Shown in pieces: positions 48,238-57,415 of a DNA stretch of 64,000 bases. Every line of letters begins with the position of its first letter. The stretch's first letter is position 1. Below the pieces are notes generated by a model. The model searched no databases and had not been told where the DNA came from. It saw only the letters and a program-made list of their open reading frames with translations. The translations under genes and the position numbers were made by a program. The stretch is from positions 62,001 through 126,000 of the forward strand of contig NZ_SMAO01000002.1 of NCBI RefSeq assembly GCF_004342175.1. The letters run 5' to 3'. The DNA comes from Thiobaca trueperi (GTDB lineage Bacteria; Pseudomonadota; Gammaproteobacteria; Chromatiales; Chromatiaceae).

Positions 48238-49380
48238 ATGAATGATTCGTTTCGGGACGCCATGTTTGAGGCGACCCAACTGACCCAGGCGGGCCGACTG
48301 GCCGATGCGACGGTCATCATCCAGCGCGCCCTTGGCAACCTGTCTGGCGTCGCCGAGGCGATCCCCGATGAGCGGGATGTCATTGAGGGCGATTTCCAGA
48401 TGGCAGCAGAAGGATTGACGGGGGTTGAAAATCGCCCGGATGCCAGCGACGTCATGATGTCCGGGGGCGGCATGGAGTCTGACCCCCTGCTCAATGAGAT
48501 GTCCGGCCCTGGTTTTTTCGGCGGCTCCTACGCCAATCAGGCCGGCAGCCGTGACTACCGGCTCTATCTGCCCGGCCAGCGCGCCGGGGTTCGGCAGGCG
48601 CGGCCCCTGATCGTCATGCTGCATGGCTGCGGACAGGATCCCGAAGACTTCGCCACCGGCACCCGCATGAATCAGCTCGCCGAGGAGCAGGGCTGGGTCG
48701 TGCTCTATCCGGCGCAGGCCGACTCGGCCAATCTGTCAGGTTGCTGGAACTGGTTCAACGAGACGGATCAGCAGCGCGATCAGGGCGAGCCGTCCATCAT
48801 CGCCGATCTGACGCGACAGGTGATGGCTTCCCACAATATTGATCCGCAGCGCGTTTATGTCGCGGGTCTGTCGGCAGGTGGCGCGATGGCGGCGACCCTG
48901 GCGGCGACCTATCCCGACCTCTACGCCGCCGTTGGCGTCCATTCCGGTTTGCCGCATGGTGCTGCGCGTGACATGGTCTCCGCCGTCGGCGCCATGCGTC
49001 AGGGTGTGGTGCGCAGCGGCTGGATCTCGCCGCCGTTGCAGAATCGTCCGTTACCAGCCATCGTCTTTCATGGCGACTGCGATACGACCGTGCATCCCGC
49101 CAATGCGCTGCAAGTGATCGCGCAGGCCTGCGGCCATCCGGCCTGCATGGAGGTTGGTGTGCAGGTCAGACAGGGGCGTATTCCCGGCGGTTACGGTTTC
49201 ACCCACACCCGCTATCAGGACGCGGAGGGTCGTGCCAGGGCCGAACTCTGGCTGGTTCACAGCGCCGGTCACGGCTGGATGGGTGGCGATGACCTCGGCA
49301 CCTACGCCGAGCCGCACGGGCCGGACGCCTCACGCGAAATGCTGCGGTTTTTTGACGAGCATCCCCGGCGGGATCGCTGA
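48238..49380 (+). CDS. PHB depolymerase-family esterase
   Basis: 380 residues. The alpha/beta hydrolase core begins near residue 95 ([12 protein letters not shown]) with oxyanion region [20 protein letters not shown], nucleophile [13 protein letters not shown] (Ser near 210), Asp in [13 protein letters not shown] and His in [10 protein letters not shown]. The N-terminus ([32 protein letters not shown]) is the helical start typical of this LpqC/PhaZ-like family. No signal peptide. It may degrade stored polyhydroxybutyrate inside the cell or act on another ester. No phaC or phasin gene is near. Confidence 0.87.
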   Translation: MNDSFRDAMFEATQLTQAGRLADATVIIQRALGNLSGVAEAIPDERDVIEGDFQMAAEGLTGVENRPDASDVMMSGGGMESDPLLNEMSGPGFFGGSYANQAGSRDYRLYLPGQRAGVRQARPLIVMLHGCGQDPEDFATGTRMNQLAEEQGWVVLYPAQADSANLSGCWNWFNETDQQRDQGEPSIIADLTRQVMASHNIDPQRVYVAGLSAGGAMAATLAATYPDLYAAVGVHSGLPHGAARDMVSAVGAMRQGVVRSGWISPPLQNRPLPAIVFHGDCDTTVHPANALQVIAQACGHPACMEVGVQVRQGRIPGGYGFTHTRYQDAEGRARAELWLVHSAGHGWMGGDDLGTYAEPHGPDASREMLRFFDEHPRRDR

Positions 49381-49478
49381 TCCGGCTGTCCGGGAATGCT
49401 GATTGACATTCGCGCCGCCCCAACCGAAGCGGGCTCAAGTATCATTCCATTCTCTCCACGCATCCGGAGCAATCGCCC

Positions 49479-52400
49479 ATGCTGGTCCTTCGCGGCGCCC
49501 CCGCCATGTCCGAATTCCGTCTCCGCAAGCTCGCCGACCGTCTGCGCGAGCATATCGGGATGCCGATTCAACCCTACGCCGAGTTCATTCATTTCGCCCA
49601 GTTGTCCGGTGAGCTGAACGGGGACGGGCAGGCGGTTCTGGAGCGCCTGCTGCGTTATGGTCCGAGCCTGCCCGATCATGACCCGGCGGGCGCGCTGGTG
49701 CTGGTGGTGCCGCGTCCGGGGACCATCTCGCCCTGGTCCTCGAAGGCGACCGACATCGCACACAACTGTGGTCTGAGTGCGATCCGGCGGCTGGAACGCG
49801 GGGTCGCCTATTACCTGACCCCGGCATCCGGCGGGATCGACGAGCGCACGCTGCGGGAGGCATCGGCCATCCTGCACGACCGCATGACCGAGCTGGCGCT
49901 CTTCGATCTGGATGCGGCGCAGCGTCTGTTCGAGGCCGCCGAGCCGCGTCCGCTGCGGCGGATCGCGCTGCTGGCCGACGGACGTCCGGCGCTGGTCGCG
50001 GCCAATCTGGAACTGGGTCTGGCCCTGTCCGACGACGAGATCGACTATCTGGCCGGGAATTTCGCCGCGCTGGGACGCGACCCGACCGATGTCGAGCTGA
50101 TGATGTTCGCGCAGGCCAACTCGGAGCACTGCCGGCACAAGATCTTCAACGCCGACTGGGTCATCGACGGCGAGCCGCAGACGCATTCGCTCTTCGGCAT
50201 GATCCGCCAGACCACCCAGGCGTCGCCCGAGGGCGTGCTGTCGGCGTACAAGGACAATGCGGCGGTCATCGCCGGCTGGGAGGGTCGGCGCTTCATCCCC
50301 GACCCGGCAAGCGCCGTCTATGGCGAGCACGAGGAACCCATCCATATCCTGATGAAGGTGGAGACCCACAACCATCCGACCGCCATTGCCCCGCATCCGG
50401 GCGCGGCGACCGGCTCGGGTGGTGAGATCCGCGACGAGGGTGCGACCGGTCAGGGCGCCAGGCCCAAGGCGGGGCTCTGCGGGTTTTCGGTCTCCAATCT
50501 GCGTCTTCCCGGTTTCGTGCAGCCCTGGGAGTCCGATCACGGCAAGCCGGGACGCATCGTCTCGGCGCTCGACATCATGCTCGATGGCCCCATCGGTGCG
50601 GCGGCCTTCAACAACGAATTCGGGCGACCCAATCTCGCCGGCTATTTCCGCACCTATGAACAGTGGATTCCTGGCCCCGATGGTGAACCCGAACTGCGCG
50701 GTTATCACAAGCCGATCATGCTGGCCGGGGGCTTGGGCAACATCCGCGCCGAGCATGTCGCCAAGCAGCCGTTTCCGCCCGGTACACCCCTGATCGTGCT
50801 GGGCGGGCCGGCGATGCTGATCGGACTCGGCGGCGGCGCGGCCTCCAGCATGACCTCCGGCAGTTCGGCGGAGGATCTGGACTTTGCCTCGGTGCAGCGC
50901 GCCAATCCCGAGATGGAGCGCCGCTGTCAGGAGGTCATCGACCGCTGCTGGGCGCGCGGCGAGGAAAACCCCATTCTTTTTATCCATGACGTGGGCGCGG
51001 GCGGACTCTCCAACGCGCTGCCCGAGCTGGTGCATGACGGCGAGCGCGGCGGCCACTTCGAGCTGCGTGAGGTGCCGAACGACGACCCCAGCATGTCGCC
51101 GATGGAGATCTGGTGCAACGAGTCGCAGGAACGCTATGTCCTGGCCGTGGCGGCGGAGCGGCTTGATGCGTTCAAGGCGATCTGCGCGCGCGAGCGCTGT
51201 CCCTTCGCGGTGGTCGGCGAGGCGACCGAAGCGGAAGAACTCCGGCTCAGTGACCGGCAGTTCGGCGACTGGCCCATCGATATGCCGCTGCCGCTGCTCT
51301 TTGGCAAACCGCCCAAAATGCAGCGCGCGGTGCAGCGGATCGACCCGCCGCGAACGGCCATCGCGACTGCTGGCATTGATCTCGGCGAGGCCATTTTCCG
51401 CGTGCTGCGACTGCCGACGGTCGCGGACAAGAGCTTTCTCATCACCATCGGCGACCGCAGCATCACCGGGCTGGTCGCGCGCGAGCAGATGGTCGGACCC
51501 TGGCAGGTGCCGGTGGCCGACTGTGCCGTGACCCTCAGCGATTATCGCGGCTTCACCGGCGAGGCCATGGCTATCGGCGAGCGCACCCCGCTGGCGCTGC
51601 TCGATGCCCCCGCCTCGGGCCGGATGGCGGTCGGCGAGGCGCTGACCAATCTCGCCGCGACCTATATCCACGACATCGGCGACATCAAGCTCTCGGCCAA
51701 CTGGATGGCGGCGGCGGGCCATGCGGGCGAGGATGCACGGCTCTATGACACGGTCGCGGCGGTGTCGCGTCTCTGTCAGTCGCTCGGCATCGCCATCCCG
51801 GTCGGCAAGGACTCGATGAGCATGAAGACCGTCTGGTCTGGCGAGGACGGCGCGCGTCGCGAGATGACCGCCCCGCTGTCGCTGATCGTCTCGGCCTTCA
51901 TGCCGGTTGAGGATGTGCGTCAGACCCTCACCCCGGTGCTGCGCACCGACGAGGGCGATACCGATCTGATCCTGATCGATCTGGGGCGCGGCCGGAACCG
52001 GCTTGGCGGCTCCTGTCTGGCCCAGGTCTATGGCCAGCTCGGCGATCAGGGGCCGGATCTCGATCAGCCCGAGCTGCTGGTGCAGTTGATTGCGGCGCTC
52101 CGCGATCTGTTCGGCGAACTGATGCTGCTCGCCTATCATGACCGCTCCGACGGCGGACTGCTGGTCACGCTCGCCGAAATGGCCTTTGCCGGACATTGCG
52201 GGATCGATATCGATCTGGATGCCCTGGGGCCGGATCCGCTCGCCGCACTCTTCAGCGAGGAACTGGGCGCCGTGATCCAGGTACCCCACAGCGGGACCGA
52301 CTGCGCGCTGAAGATCCTCCGCGATCAGGGGTTGGGCGCATGCAGCACCGTGATCGGGACACTCAATGACGACGACCGGATCCGCATCCGGCGGCACGGT

Positions 52401-53369
52401 CAGGTGCTGTTCGAGTCCGGTCGGGCCGAACTGCAACAGGTCTGGTCCGAGACCAGCTACCGCATGCAGTCGCTGCGCGATCATCCCGACTGCGCCGCCG
52501 AATCCTTCGCGCGCATCGTCATGGATGATCCCGGACTCCATGCCGAGCTGACCTTCGACCCGGACGATGACATCGCCGCACCCTATATCGAGCGTGGCGC
52601 TCGTCCAGCCATCGCCATTCTGCGCGAACAGGGCGTCAACGGTCAGGTCGAGATGGCGGCGGCCTTCCATGCGGCGGGCTTCGAGTGTGTCGATGTACAT
52701 CTGTCCGACATCATCGCCGGGCGCGTCGATCTGGCGCGCTTCCGGGGTCTGGCGGCCTGCGGCGGCTTTTCCTATGGCGACGTGCTGGGAGCCGGGGAGG
52801 GCTGGGCCAAGACCATCCTCTTCAACAACCGGGCGCGGGATCAGTTCCAGACCTTTTTCGCGCGCTCGGATACCTTCGCGCTCGGCATCTGCAACGGCTG
52901 TCAGATGCTCTCCAATCTGCGCGAGCTCATTCCGGGTGCGGATCATTGGCCGCATTTCGTGCGCAACCGCTCGGAGCAGTTCGAGGCGCGCACCCTGATG
53001 CTGGCGGTCGCCGACACGCCTTCAGTGCTGCTGGCGGATATGGCCGGCTCGCGGATGCCGATCGCGGTCGCGCATGGCGAGGGCCGCGCCGAGTTCCGCG
53101 ACGCCGCGCAGTTGGCCGCTGCACAACCCTTCGTGACCGTTCGTTACGTGGAGAACGATGGCCGCGTGGCCGAACGCTATCCGGCCAACCCCAACGGTTC
53201 GCCGGAGGGCATCGCCGGTCTGACCACGGCGGATGGACGGGTAACGATCATGATGCCGCATCCCGAGCGGGTCTTTCGCGGGGTGCAGAATGCCTGGAAT
53301 CCCGAAGAGTGGGAGCAGGACGGCCCCTGGATGCGGCTGTTCAGAAATGCACGGGTCTGGGTGGACTGA
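49479..53369 (+). CDS. purL: Phosphoribosylformylglycinamidine synthase (large single-chain PurL)
   Basis: 1296 residues, the gammaproteobacterial fused form. The N-terminal PurS-like part begins [17 protein letters not shown]. The two synthetase halves carry [35 protein letters not shown] and a second ATP site. The glutaminase domain at the C-terminus has the nucleophile Cys in GICNGCQML, and HGEGRAEF and [10 protein letters not shown]. It makes FGAM in purine synthesis. ATG 49479 follows GGAG by about ten bases. A 1217-codon open frame on the opposite strand is a shadow. Confidence 0.98.
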   Translation: MLVLRGAPAMSEFRLRKLADRLREHIGMPIQPYAEFIHFAQLSGELNGDGQAVLERLLRYGPSLPDHDPAGALVLVVPRPGTISPWSSKATDIAHNCGLSAIRRLERGVAYYLTPASGGIDERTLREASAILHDRMTELALFDLDAAQRLFEAAEPRPLRRIALLADGRPALVAANLELGLALSDDEIDYLAGNFAALGRDPTDVELMMFAQANSEHCRHKIFNADWVIDGEPQTHSLFGMIRQTTQASPEGVLSAYKDNAAVIAGWEGRRFIPDPASAVYGEHEEPIHILMKVETHNHPTAIAPHPGAATGSGGEIRDEGATGQGARPKAGLCGFSVSNLRLPGFVQPWESDHGKPGRIVSALDIMLDGPIGAAAFNNEFGRPNLAGYFRTYEQWIPGPDGEPELRGYHKPIMLAGGLGNIRAEHVAKQPFPPGTPLIVLGGPAMLIGLGGGAASSMTSGSSAEDLDFASVQRANPEMERRCQEVIDRCWARGEENPILFIHDVGAGGLSNALPELVHDGERGGHFELREVPNDDPSMSPMEIWCNESQERYVLAVAAERLDAFKAICARERCPFAVVGEATEAEELRLSDRQFGDWPIDMPLPLLFGKPPKMQRAVQRIDPPRTAIATAGIDLGEAIFRVLRLPTVADKSFLITIGDRSITGLVAREQMVGPWQVPVADCAVTLSDYRGFTGEAMAIGERTPLALLDAPASGRMAVGEALTNLAATYIHDIGDIKLSANWMAAAGHAGEDARLYDTVAAVSRLCQSLGIAIPVGKDSMSMKTVWSGEDGARREMTAPLSLIVSAFMPVEDVRQTLTPVLRTDEGDTDLILIDLGRGRNRLGGSCLAQVYGQLGDQGPDLDQPELLVQLIAALRDLFGELMLLAYHDRSDGGLLVTLAEMAFAGHCGIDIDLDALGPDPLAALFSEELGAVIQVPHSGTDCALKILRDQGLGACSTVIGTLNDDDRIRIRRHGQVLFESGRAELQQVWSETSYRMQSLRDHPDCAAESFARIVMDDPGLHAELTFDPDDDIAAPYIERGARPAIAILREQGVNGQVEMAAAFHAAGFECVDVHLSDIIAGRVDLARFRGLAACGGFSYGDVLGAGEGWAKTILFNNRARDQFQTFFARSDTFALGICNGCQMLSNLRELIPGADHWPHFVRNRSEQFEARTLMLAVADTPSVLLADMAGSRMPIAVAHGEGRAEFRDAAQLAAAQPFVTVRYVENDGRVAERYPANPNGSPEGIAGLTTADGRVTIMMPHPERVFRGVQNAWNPEEWEQDGPWMRLFRNARVWVD

Positions 53370-53436
53370 GGGCGTCGATTCGCGGCAACCGCCACTCAGG
53401 CGATTGCCCGGAAAGGTGATGTCAGCGCCGATGTTA

Positions 53437-53508
53437 GACAGGATTAACAGGATTTCCCAGGATTGACAGGGCTTTCAACTAATTGTTTTTAATCCTGTTA
53501 ATCCTGTC
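53437..53508. repeat. Paired GACAGGATT element, copy 6
   Basis: GACAGGATTAACAGGATT faces AATCCTGTTAATCCTGTCC across about 35 bases, between the convergent purL and receiver-protein genes, 68 and 10 bases from their stop codons. Confidence 0.8.
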
Positions 53509-53517
53509 CAATAGCGA

Positions 53518-54534
53518 TCAGGTGCGCAGCAGGAAAAACACCAGGCCAGCGGCGCCGATGCCGAGGATCGCCGCCACGGCGATCAGTCCATGAAGTCGGC
53601 CGATTGCCCCGCGCAAGGCCTGTTCGGTCGCCTGCAGCGATTGCTGGGTCGTGATGAGCGCCGATTCGACGGCCTCCTGCGCGGCGCGGCGGGCCATTGC
53701 CTCCGTCCTGGCGAGAAGCGCCTGATCGCTCTCCTCCCCCCGCTCATGCCGGGCTGCCGCGCCGCTGGCGGGCGCGGCGTCGCGCAGATGGGCCTTGACC
53801 GCTTCCATGAGATGTCCCCGTTCGGCCTCGATCCCGCGCCGGAGCAGATCGGGCAGGGTTTCGGTGGCCAGACGTGTCGAGATCGCCTGCAAATCCGCCA
53901 TCGTGGGCGGCGGTGCCGCCGTGCGGCGTGCCGCCTGTTCCGCCGCGAGACGGTCGTCAAGGATCTGGCGGACGTCGTTCTGGAGACCTTCGGTCAGATG
54001 GCGACGCAGATCATCGAGCATGGGCGTCAGCAGATGGGTCAATCGTTCATCCACACGCGCATTGATGAGTCTGGTGATGGCGTCCTCCGACAGCCCTGAC
54101 GCCGTGGCGCCCATCACCGGTTTGCTCACTGCTTCGACTGGCGCGGATGTGCCGGGCGCGGCGAGACTGGCATGCAGTTTGTCGAGAATGTCAGGGAGCA
54201 GATCGGCGGCGGCTGATTTTGGCAGGATGCCGAAGACCCCCTTTTTGTTGGCCGTGGCGACGAATTCAGGCTCTTCGTGCGAGGTGCACATGATCACCGG
54301 GATCTGAGCCGTGCGCGGATCTTCACGGATCACGTCCAATGCCTCGAAGCCATTCAGCCCCGGCATCATGTGGTCCATCAGAATGGCGTCCGGCAGTTGC
54401 GTCTTGAGGATCTCGAAGGCCGACTCAGCGGAATCCGCCGTCTCGACCTCGACATTGTGACGCTGGAGCTGGAGCCGCAGGGCATACCGCGCGGATTTGG
54501 AGTCATCGACCAGGAGTATCTTCATCGGGGGCAT
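53518..54534 (-). CDS. Receiver-domain protein with C-terminal membrane anchor
   Basis: About 338 residues. The N-terminal receiver (4-125) has ILLVDDSKSARYA, acceptor Asp in AILMDHMMPGLNG near 53, Thr-Ser in IMCTSHEEP and Lys in ILPKSAA. A long helical region follows, Ala/Arg/Glu-rich, and the last 22 residues form one hydrophobic helix (LIAVAAILGIGAAGLVFFLL) ending RT, so the protein should be tail-anchored with the receiver in the cytoplasm. No DNA-binding or enzyme domain. ATG 54534 or 54525. It follows the M48/VWA/kinase cluster on the same strand after 240 bases. Confidence 0.82.
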   Translation of the reverse strand: MPPMKILLVDDSKSARYALRLQLQRHNVEVETADSAESAFEILKTQLPDAILMDHMMPGLNGFEALDVIREDPRTAQIPVIMCTSHEEPEFVATANKKGVFGILPKSAAADLLPDILDKLHASLAAPGTSAPVEAVSKPVMGATASGLSEDAITRLINARVDERLTHLLTPMLDDLRRHLTEGLQNDVRQILDDRLAAEQAARRTAAPPPTMADLQAISTRLATETLPDLLRRGIEAERGHLMEAVKAHLRDAAPASGAAARHERGEESDQALLARTEAMARRAAQEAVESALITTQQSLQATEQALRGAIGRLHGLIAVAAILGIGAAGLVFFLLRT

Positions 54535-54775
54535 GTTTCCAATGATGGAGTGGATGGAAAGATCGCCTTGCGTGGCGACATTTTGACCCTGGCCAGGGAT
54601 GTGGGCAAGCAGGAAGGTACGTCCGCCCATTTCGATCATCGCTCGGGCCAGACGTGCACGACCCTGGATGCGGCTTGGGCTGGAGGTCAGGCACGGCGGG
54701 AGGATGTTCGGTCGGCCCGGGCGACTGGACCCGGGCGTAACCGAATGAAAAGCACTGCATCACATCACATCGGAC

Positions 54776-55483
54776 TCAACGACAAACCGTCTCTCCGCCA
54801 TTCCATTCGCCGAGATCCTCCTGCACGCTTTCCCGTGCACGCCTGAAGGCGGGTGAGTCGGTCTGCGACCGGGAGGTTGACGCCGCCGGGATCGCCCGCA
54901 GGGCGTTCAGACGTTTGGCAAGTTGCGGCGAGGAGCCGCCGGGCGCTTGCGTCAGACAGCGCAGGACGGCTGCCATCGCCTGAGGATCGAAACCGGCAGC
55001 GGTGAGCAGATCGACTGCTTTGGCGTCCGCCTCCAGTTCCGTTTTCAGATCGAAATGCTGCGTGACGCCGCCAAGATCGATACGCTCGGCGCTGCGCGGT
55101 GCCTGGCGGCAGAAATGATCCAGTTGCTGATGAGCGATCTCATGCGCGAGGACGGCGGCGAGTTCTGACTCGCTGCGCACGAAGGCGACGAGTCCGTCGC
55201 TGACGACGAAACGCCCGCCGCCGAGGGCGAAGGCGCTGGGTTCGAGATTGCGCACGACCGCAAACTCCCAGCGGCGCTGTCTTTGCGGATCGACCGTCCG
55301 CGTCAGGCGGCGCCCCAGATCCTGCACGGCGACCGCGACCGGATCCAGCGATGGCCGCAGGGGCCATTGCTGCCGGATCTCCTGCATGGTGCGGTCGGCC
55401 TGGGCGTCGGAGACGCAGCCGACGTCCGCTCCGCCGCCCAGCAGACCGCCGAACAGCCAGGTTGACATCAAAAAGGCGTTCAT
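54776..55483 (-). CDS. M48-family zinc metallopeptidase
   Basis: About 235 residues. The active site is VLAHEIAHQQLDH (HExxH) with the third ligand in ELEADAKAVDLL. The N-terminus is a hydrophobic stretch (FLMSTWLFGGLLGGG) that serves as signal or anchor, so it probably works in the periplasm like BepA/LoiP. ATG 55483 comes seven bases after the preceding stop codon, implying coupling to the glycine-zipper gene. The C-terminus (GGSSPQLAKRLNALRAIPAAS) is short; no TPR repeats. Confidence 0.85.
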   Translation of the reverse strand: MNAFLMSTWLFGGLLGGGADVGCVSDAQADRTMQEIRQQWPLRPSLDPVAVAVQDLGRRLTRTVDPQRQRRWEFAVVRNLEPSAFALGGGRFVVSDGLVAFVRSESELAAVLAHEIAHQQLDHFCRQAPRSAERIDLGGVTQHFDLKTELEADAKAVDLLTAAGFDPQAMAAVLRCLTQAPGGSSPQLAKRLNALRAIPAASTSRSQTDSPAFRRARESVQEDLGEWNGGETVCR

Positions 55484-55489
55484 CGGCAA

Positions 55490-56116
55490 TCAGGAGCGAA
55501 TGACAAAGCTCGACTCGTCCATGTCATAGCTTCCACCCGACTTGACTGAGTGTTCGATCACATAGGTTCCCGGTGGCACGTCCGGCGGAATGGTGATCTC
55601 GGCCTGGGCCTCCCAGCCGCCAGCACTCCGGCTGGTGGATTTTTCCGGGAGCTGGGTGACGACCTTGCCGTCTTTTTTGAGTGTCCAGCTTTCTGTCACC
55701 AGGGCTGTGCCGGCGCTCGATGGCAGCATGACCGAGTAGTCGGTGACGATGTTGACCGGTTGTCCGGCGCGCACTGATTTGGGCGAGTTGGAACCCCTGC
55801 GGATCTTGACCTGGGTGCTGCTGACCGGTTTGGTCAGGCCGTAGACCCGGTTGTCGGCGGAGCTGGAGCGCACCTGCCGCGCCTGATACTGGTTGATGGC
55901 GACCACGCCCCAGCCCAGTACCCCACCGATTGCTGCGCCGGTGGCGCAGCCCCGGGCGTCGCCCGAAACCAGCGCGCCCACGCCGCACCCGAGTGCCGCG
56001 CCGATACCGGCCCCCATCGCCTGCCCCTGGGTGTCGCCGGTGGTGACGCAGCCGGAGAGCGTCAGGGCGATGGCGACTGTCAGCGCCGTCATGCTGCTGC
56101 GATTCGAGATAGTCAT
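55490..56116 (-). CDS. Glycine-zipper lipoprotein
   Basis: 208 residues. The lipobox LTLSGC (Cys 22) indicates a lipoprotein. A glycine-zipper segment follows (MGAGIGAALGCGVGALVSG ... CATGAAIGGVLGWGVVAI, 34-74), which can insert in a membrane. The C-terminal half is a beta domain (VTESWTLKKDGKVVTQLPEK ... PPGTYVIEHSVKSGG) with the look of an immunoglobulin-like fold. Outer-membrane location is likely. It lies between the VWA gene and the M48 peptidase gene; the peptidase could process it or check its assembly. Confidence 0.8.
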   Translation of the reverse strand: MTISNRSSMTALTVAIALTLSGCVTTGDTQGQAMGAGIGAALGCGVGALVSGDARGCATGAAIGGVLGWGVVAINQYQARQVRSSSADNRVYGLTKPVSSTQVKIRRGSNSPKSVRAGQPVNIVTDYSVMLPSSAGTALVTESWTLKKDGKVVTQLPEKSTSRSAGGWEAQAEITIPPDVPPGTYVIEHSVKSGGSYDMDESSFVIRS

Positions 56117-56130
56117 GTCATCGATCCTCT

Positions 56131-57285
56131 TTATTGTTGTGGCGTGGATTGCGGCATGGTCGATGGCCTCTCACTTGACACCCCATCCGCCGTTGGCCAG
56201 AAGGGATTGCCATCGGGAAGCGCGGGGATTTTCTGGTTCAGTTGCTGAATGGCCTCCATGGTGGCGGGGAAGGGTGGCGGCTGAATGGCCTCGAAGGTCG
56301 CGTCATCATAGACATATTTTCCGCTGCCGCTGGGATATTCGATGCCGAGCTTGATGTTATGGCTGGCGCCATCGACCGGGACATAGGAGCGGAAGGTGAC
56401 GACATAGTCGCTTTGCAGGATATTCTGGATCTGTTCCACGACGCGCTGCATCTGATAGTTCGTTTCGCCGATGTGATAATAGATGCCGAATGAATTCTTC
56501 GACAGGGCTTCCAGGTTCTTGAAATAACTGCTGTCGATCCGCGAATAGGCGAGCGAATAGAGCGGAATCGGGATGCGCATATTGGAAATGCGCGTCATGA
56601 GTTCCTCGCGGCTGACCGAACTGCCTTCGTCCTTGCCGTCCGACATGACGATGACGGAACAGGAGATGACATAACTGCCGCCTGCGATCGATCCCTGCGC
56701 GCTCATGCCACAGAGTTGCAGGGCCGCGCCGATGCTGTCATAGAGCCGTGTCTTCATGCCGTCGGCGCGAATGTCGGCGATACGGCGCGCCAGTGCGCGC
56801 TCGTCGCGCTCGAATTGCGAGACCAGATCGTAGCCGTCTTTGGTGTCACGAATGGCGAGCACCGCCACTTCATCCTGCGGGCGCTTGCTTTCGATAAAGC
56901 GGATCGCGGCGCGCAGGGTTTCCTCGAATGGCGCGCCCGCCATCGATTTGCTGGCGTCGATCACCAGCACCGAACGGGTGGCCTCGGCGCGATCACGAAT
57001 GGACTGAATGCCGTACTGCATCTTGCGCGGATCATAGGGGCGGCCCTGAATCATCAGACCCAGATTGCGCTCATTGAGATTGATCAGTGGCTGCATGTCC
57101 GCATCGAATGATCGCAGATAGATCTGCACGAATGGATAAAGCGAATAATCGGTTCGATAGACCTTGAGTCCGTAACCGCCGGGTGCGGCAAAGCCATAGC
57201 CGGGCTGTGCAACAGCGGCAAGGCTGCATAACGCCCAGATACCCAGGGCGGAAATCGCTTGGAAAAGGGTTCGTTTTTGATGCAC
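56131..57285 (-). CDS. Secreted von Willebrand factor A domain protein
   Basis: 384 residues. The signal peptide ends SLAAVAQ. The VWA domain (about 95-300) carries an intact MIDAS: DASKSM (DxSxS), a Thr in MKTRLYDSIGAAL and the Asp in VMSDGKDEG. Metal-dependent binding to a partner protein is expected. The C-terminal 40 residues are Pro-rich. It lies 14 bases before the lipoprotein gene and 130 bases after the kinase gene, on the same strand. VWA plus Ser/Thr kinase recalls PpkA-type systems, but here they are separate proteins. Confidence 0.87.
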   Translation of the reverse strand: MHQKRTLFQAISALGIWALCSLAAVAQPGYGFAAPGGYGLKVYRTDYSLYPFVQIYLRSFDADMQPLINLNERNLGLMIQGRPYDPRKMQYGIQSIRDRAEATRSVLVIDASKSMAGAPFEETLRAAIRFIESKRPQDEVAVLAIRDTKDGYDLVSQFERDERALARRIADIRADGMKTRLYDSIGAALQLCGMSAQGSIAGGSYVISCSVIVMSDGKDEGSSVSREELMTRISNMRIPIPLYSLAYSRIDSSYFKNLEALSKNSFGIYYHIGETNYQMQRVVEQIQNILQSDYVVTFRSYVPVDGASHNIKLGIEYPSGSGKYVYDDATFEAIQPPPFPATMEAIQQLNQKIPALPDGNPFWPTADGVSSERPSTMPQSTPQQ

Positions 57286-57415
57286 GGTCAGGTCTCCTTT
57301 GGCATGTTGCAGATGAACTGATCAGGGGTTGGATTTGGCAAGTTAAATCGAATGATCTGGAATGAATGAGTTGGAATGACTGGTTTGAGTCAAGTCTTTG
57401 AGTCAATTCTTTCAG

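Noticed and set aside
49302-52955. Open frame of 1217 codons on the minus strand opposite purL
   Set aside because: It mirrors purL codon periodicity in GC-rich DNA, has no recognisable domain or ribosome-binding site, and purL is certain.
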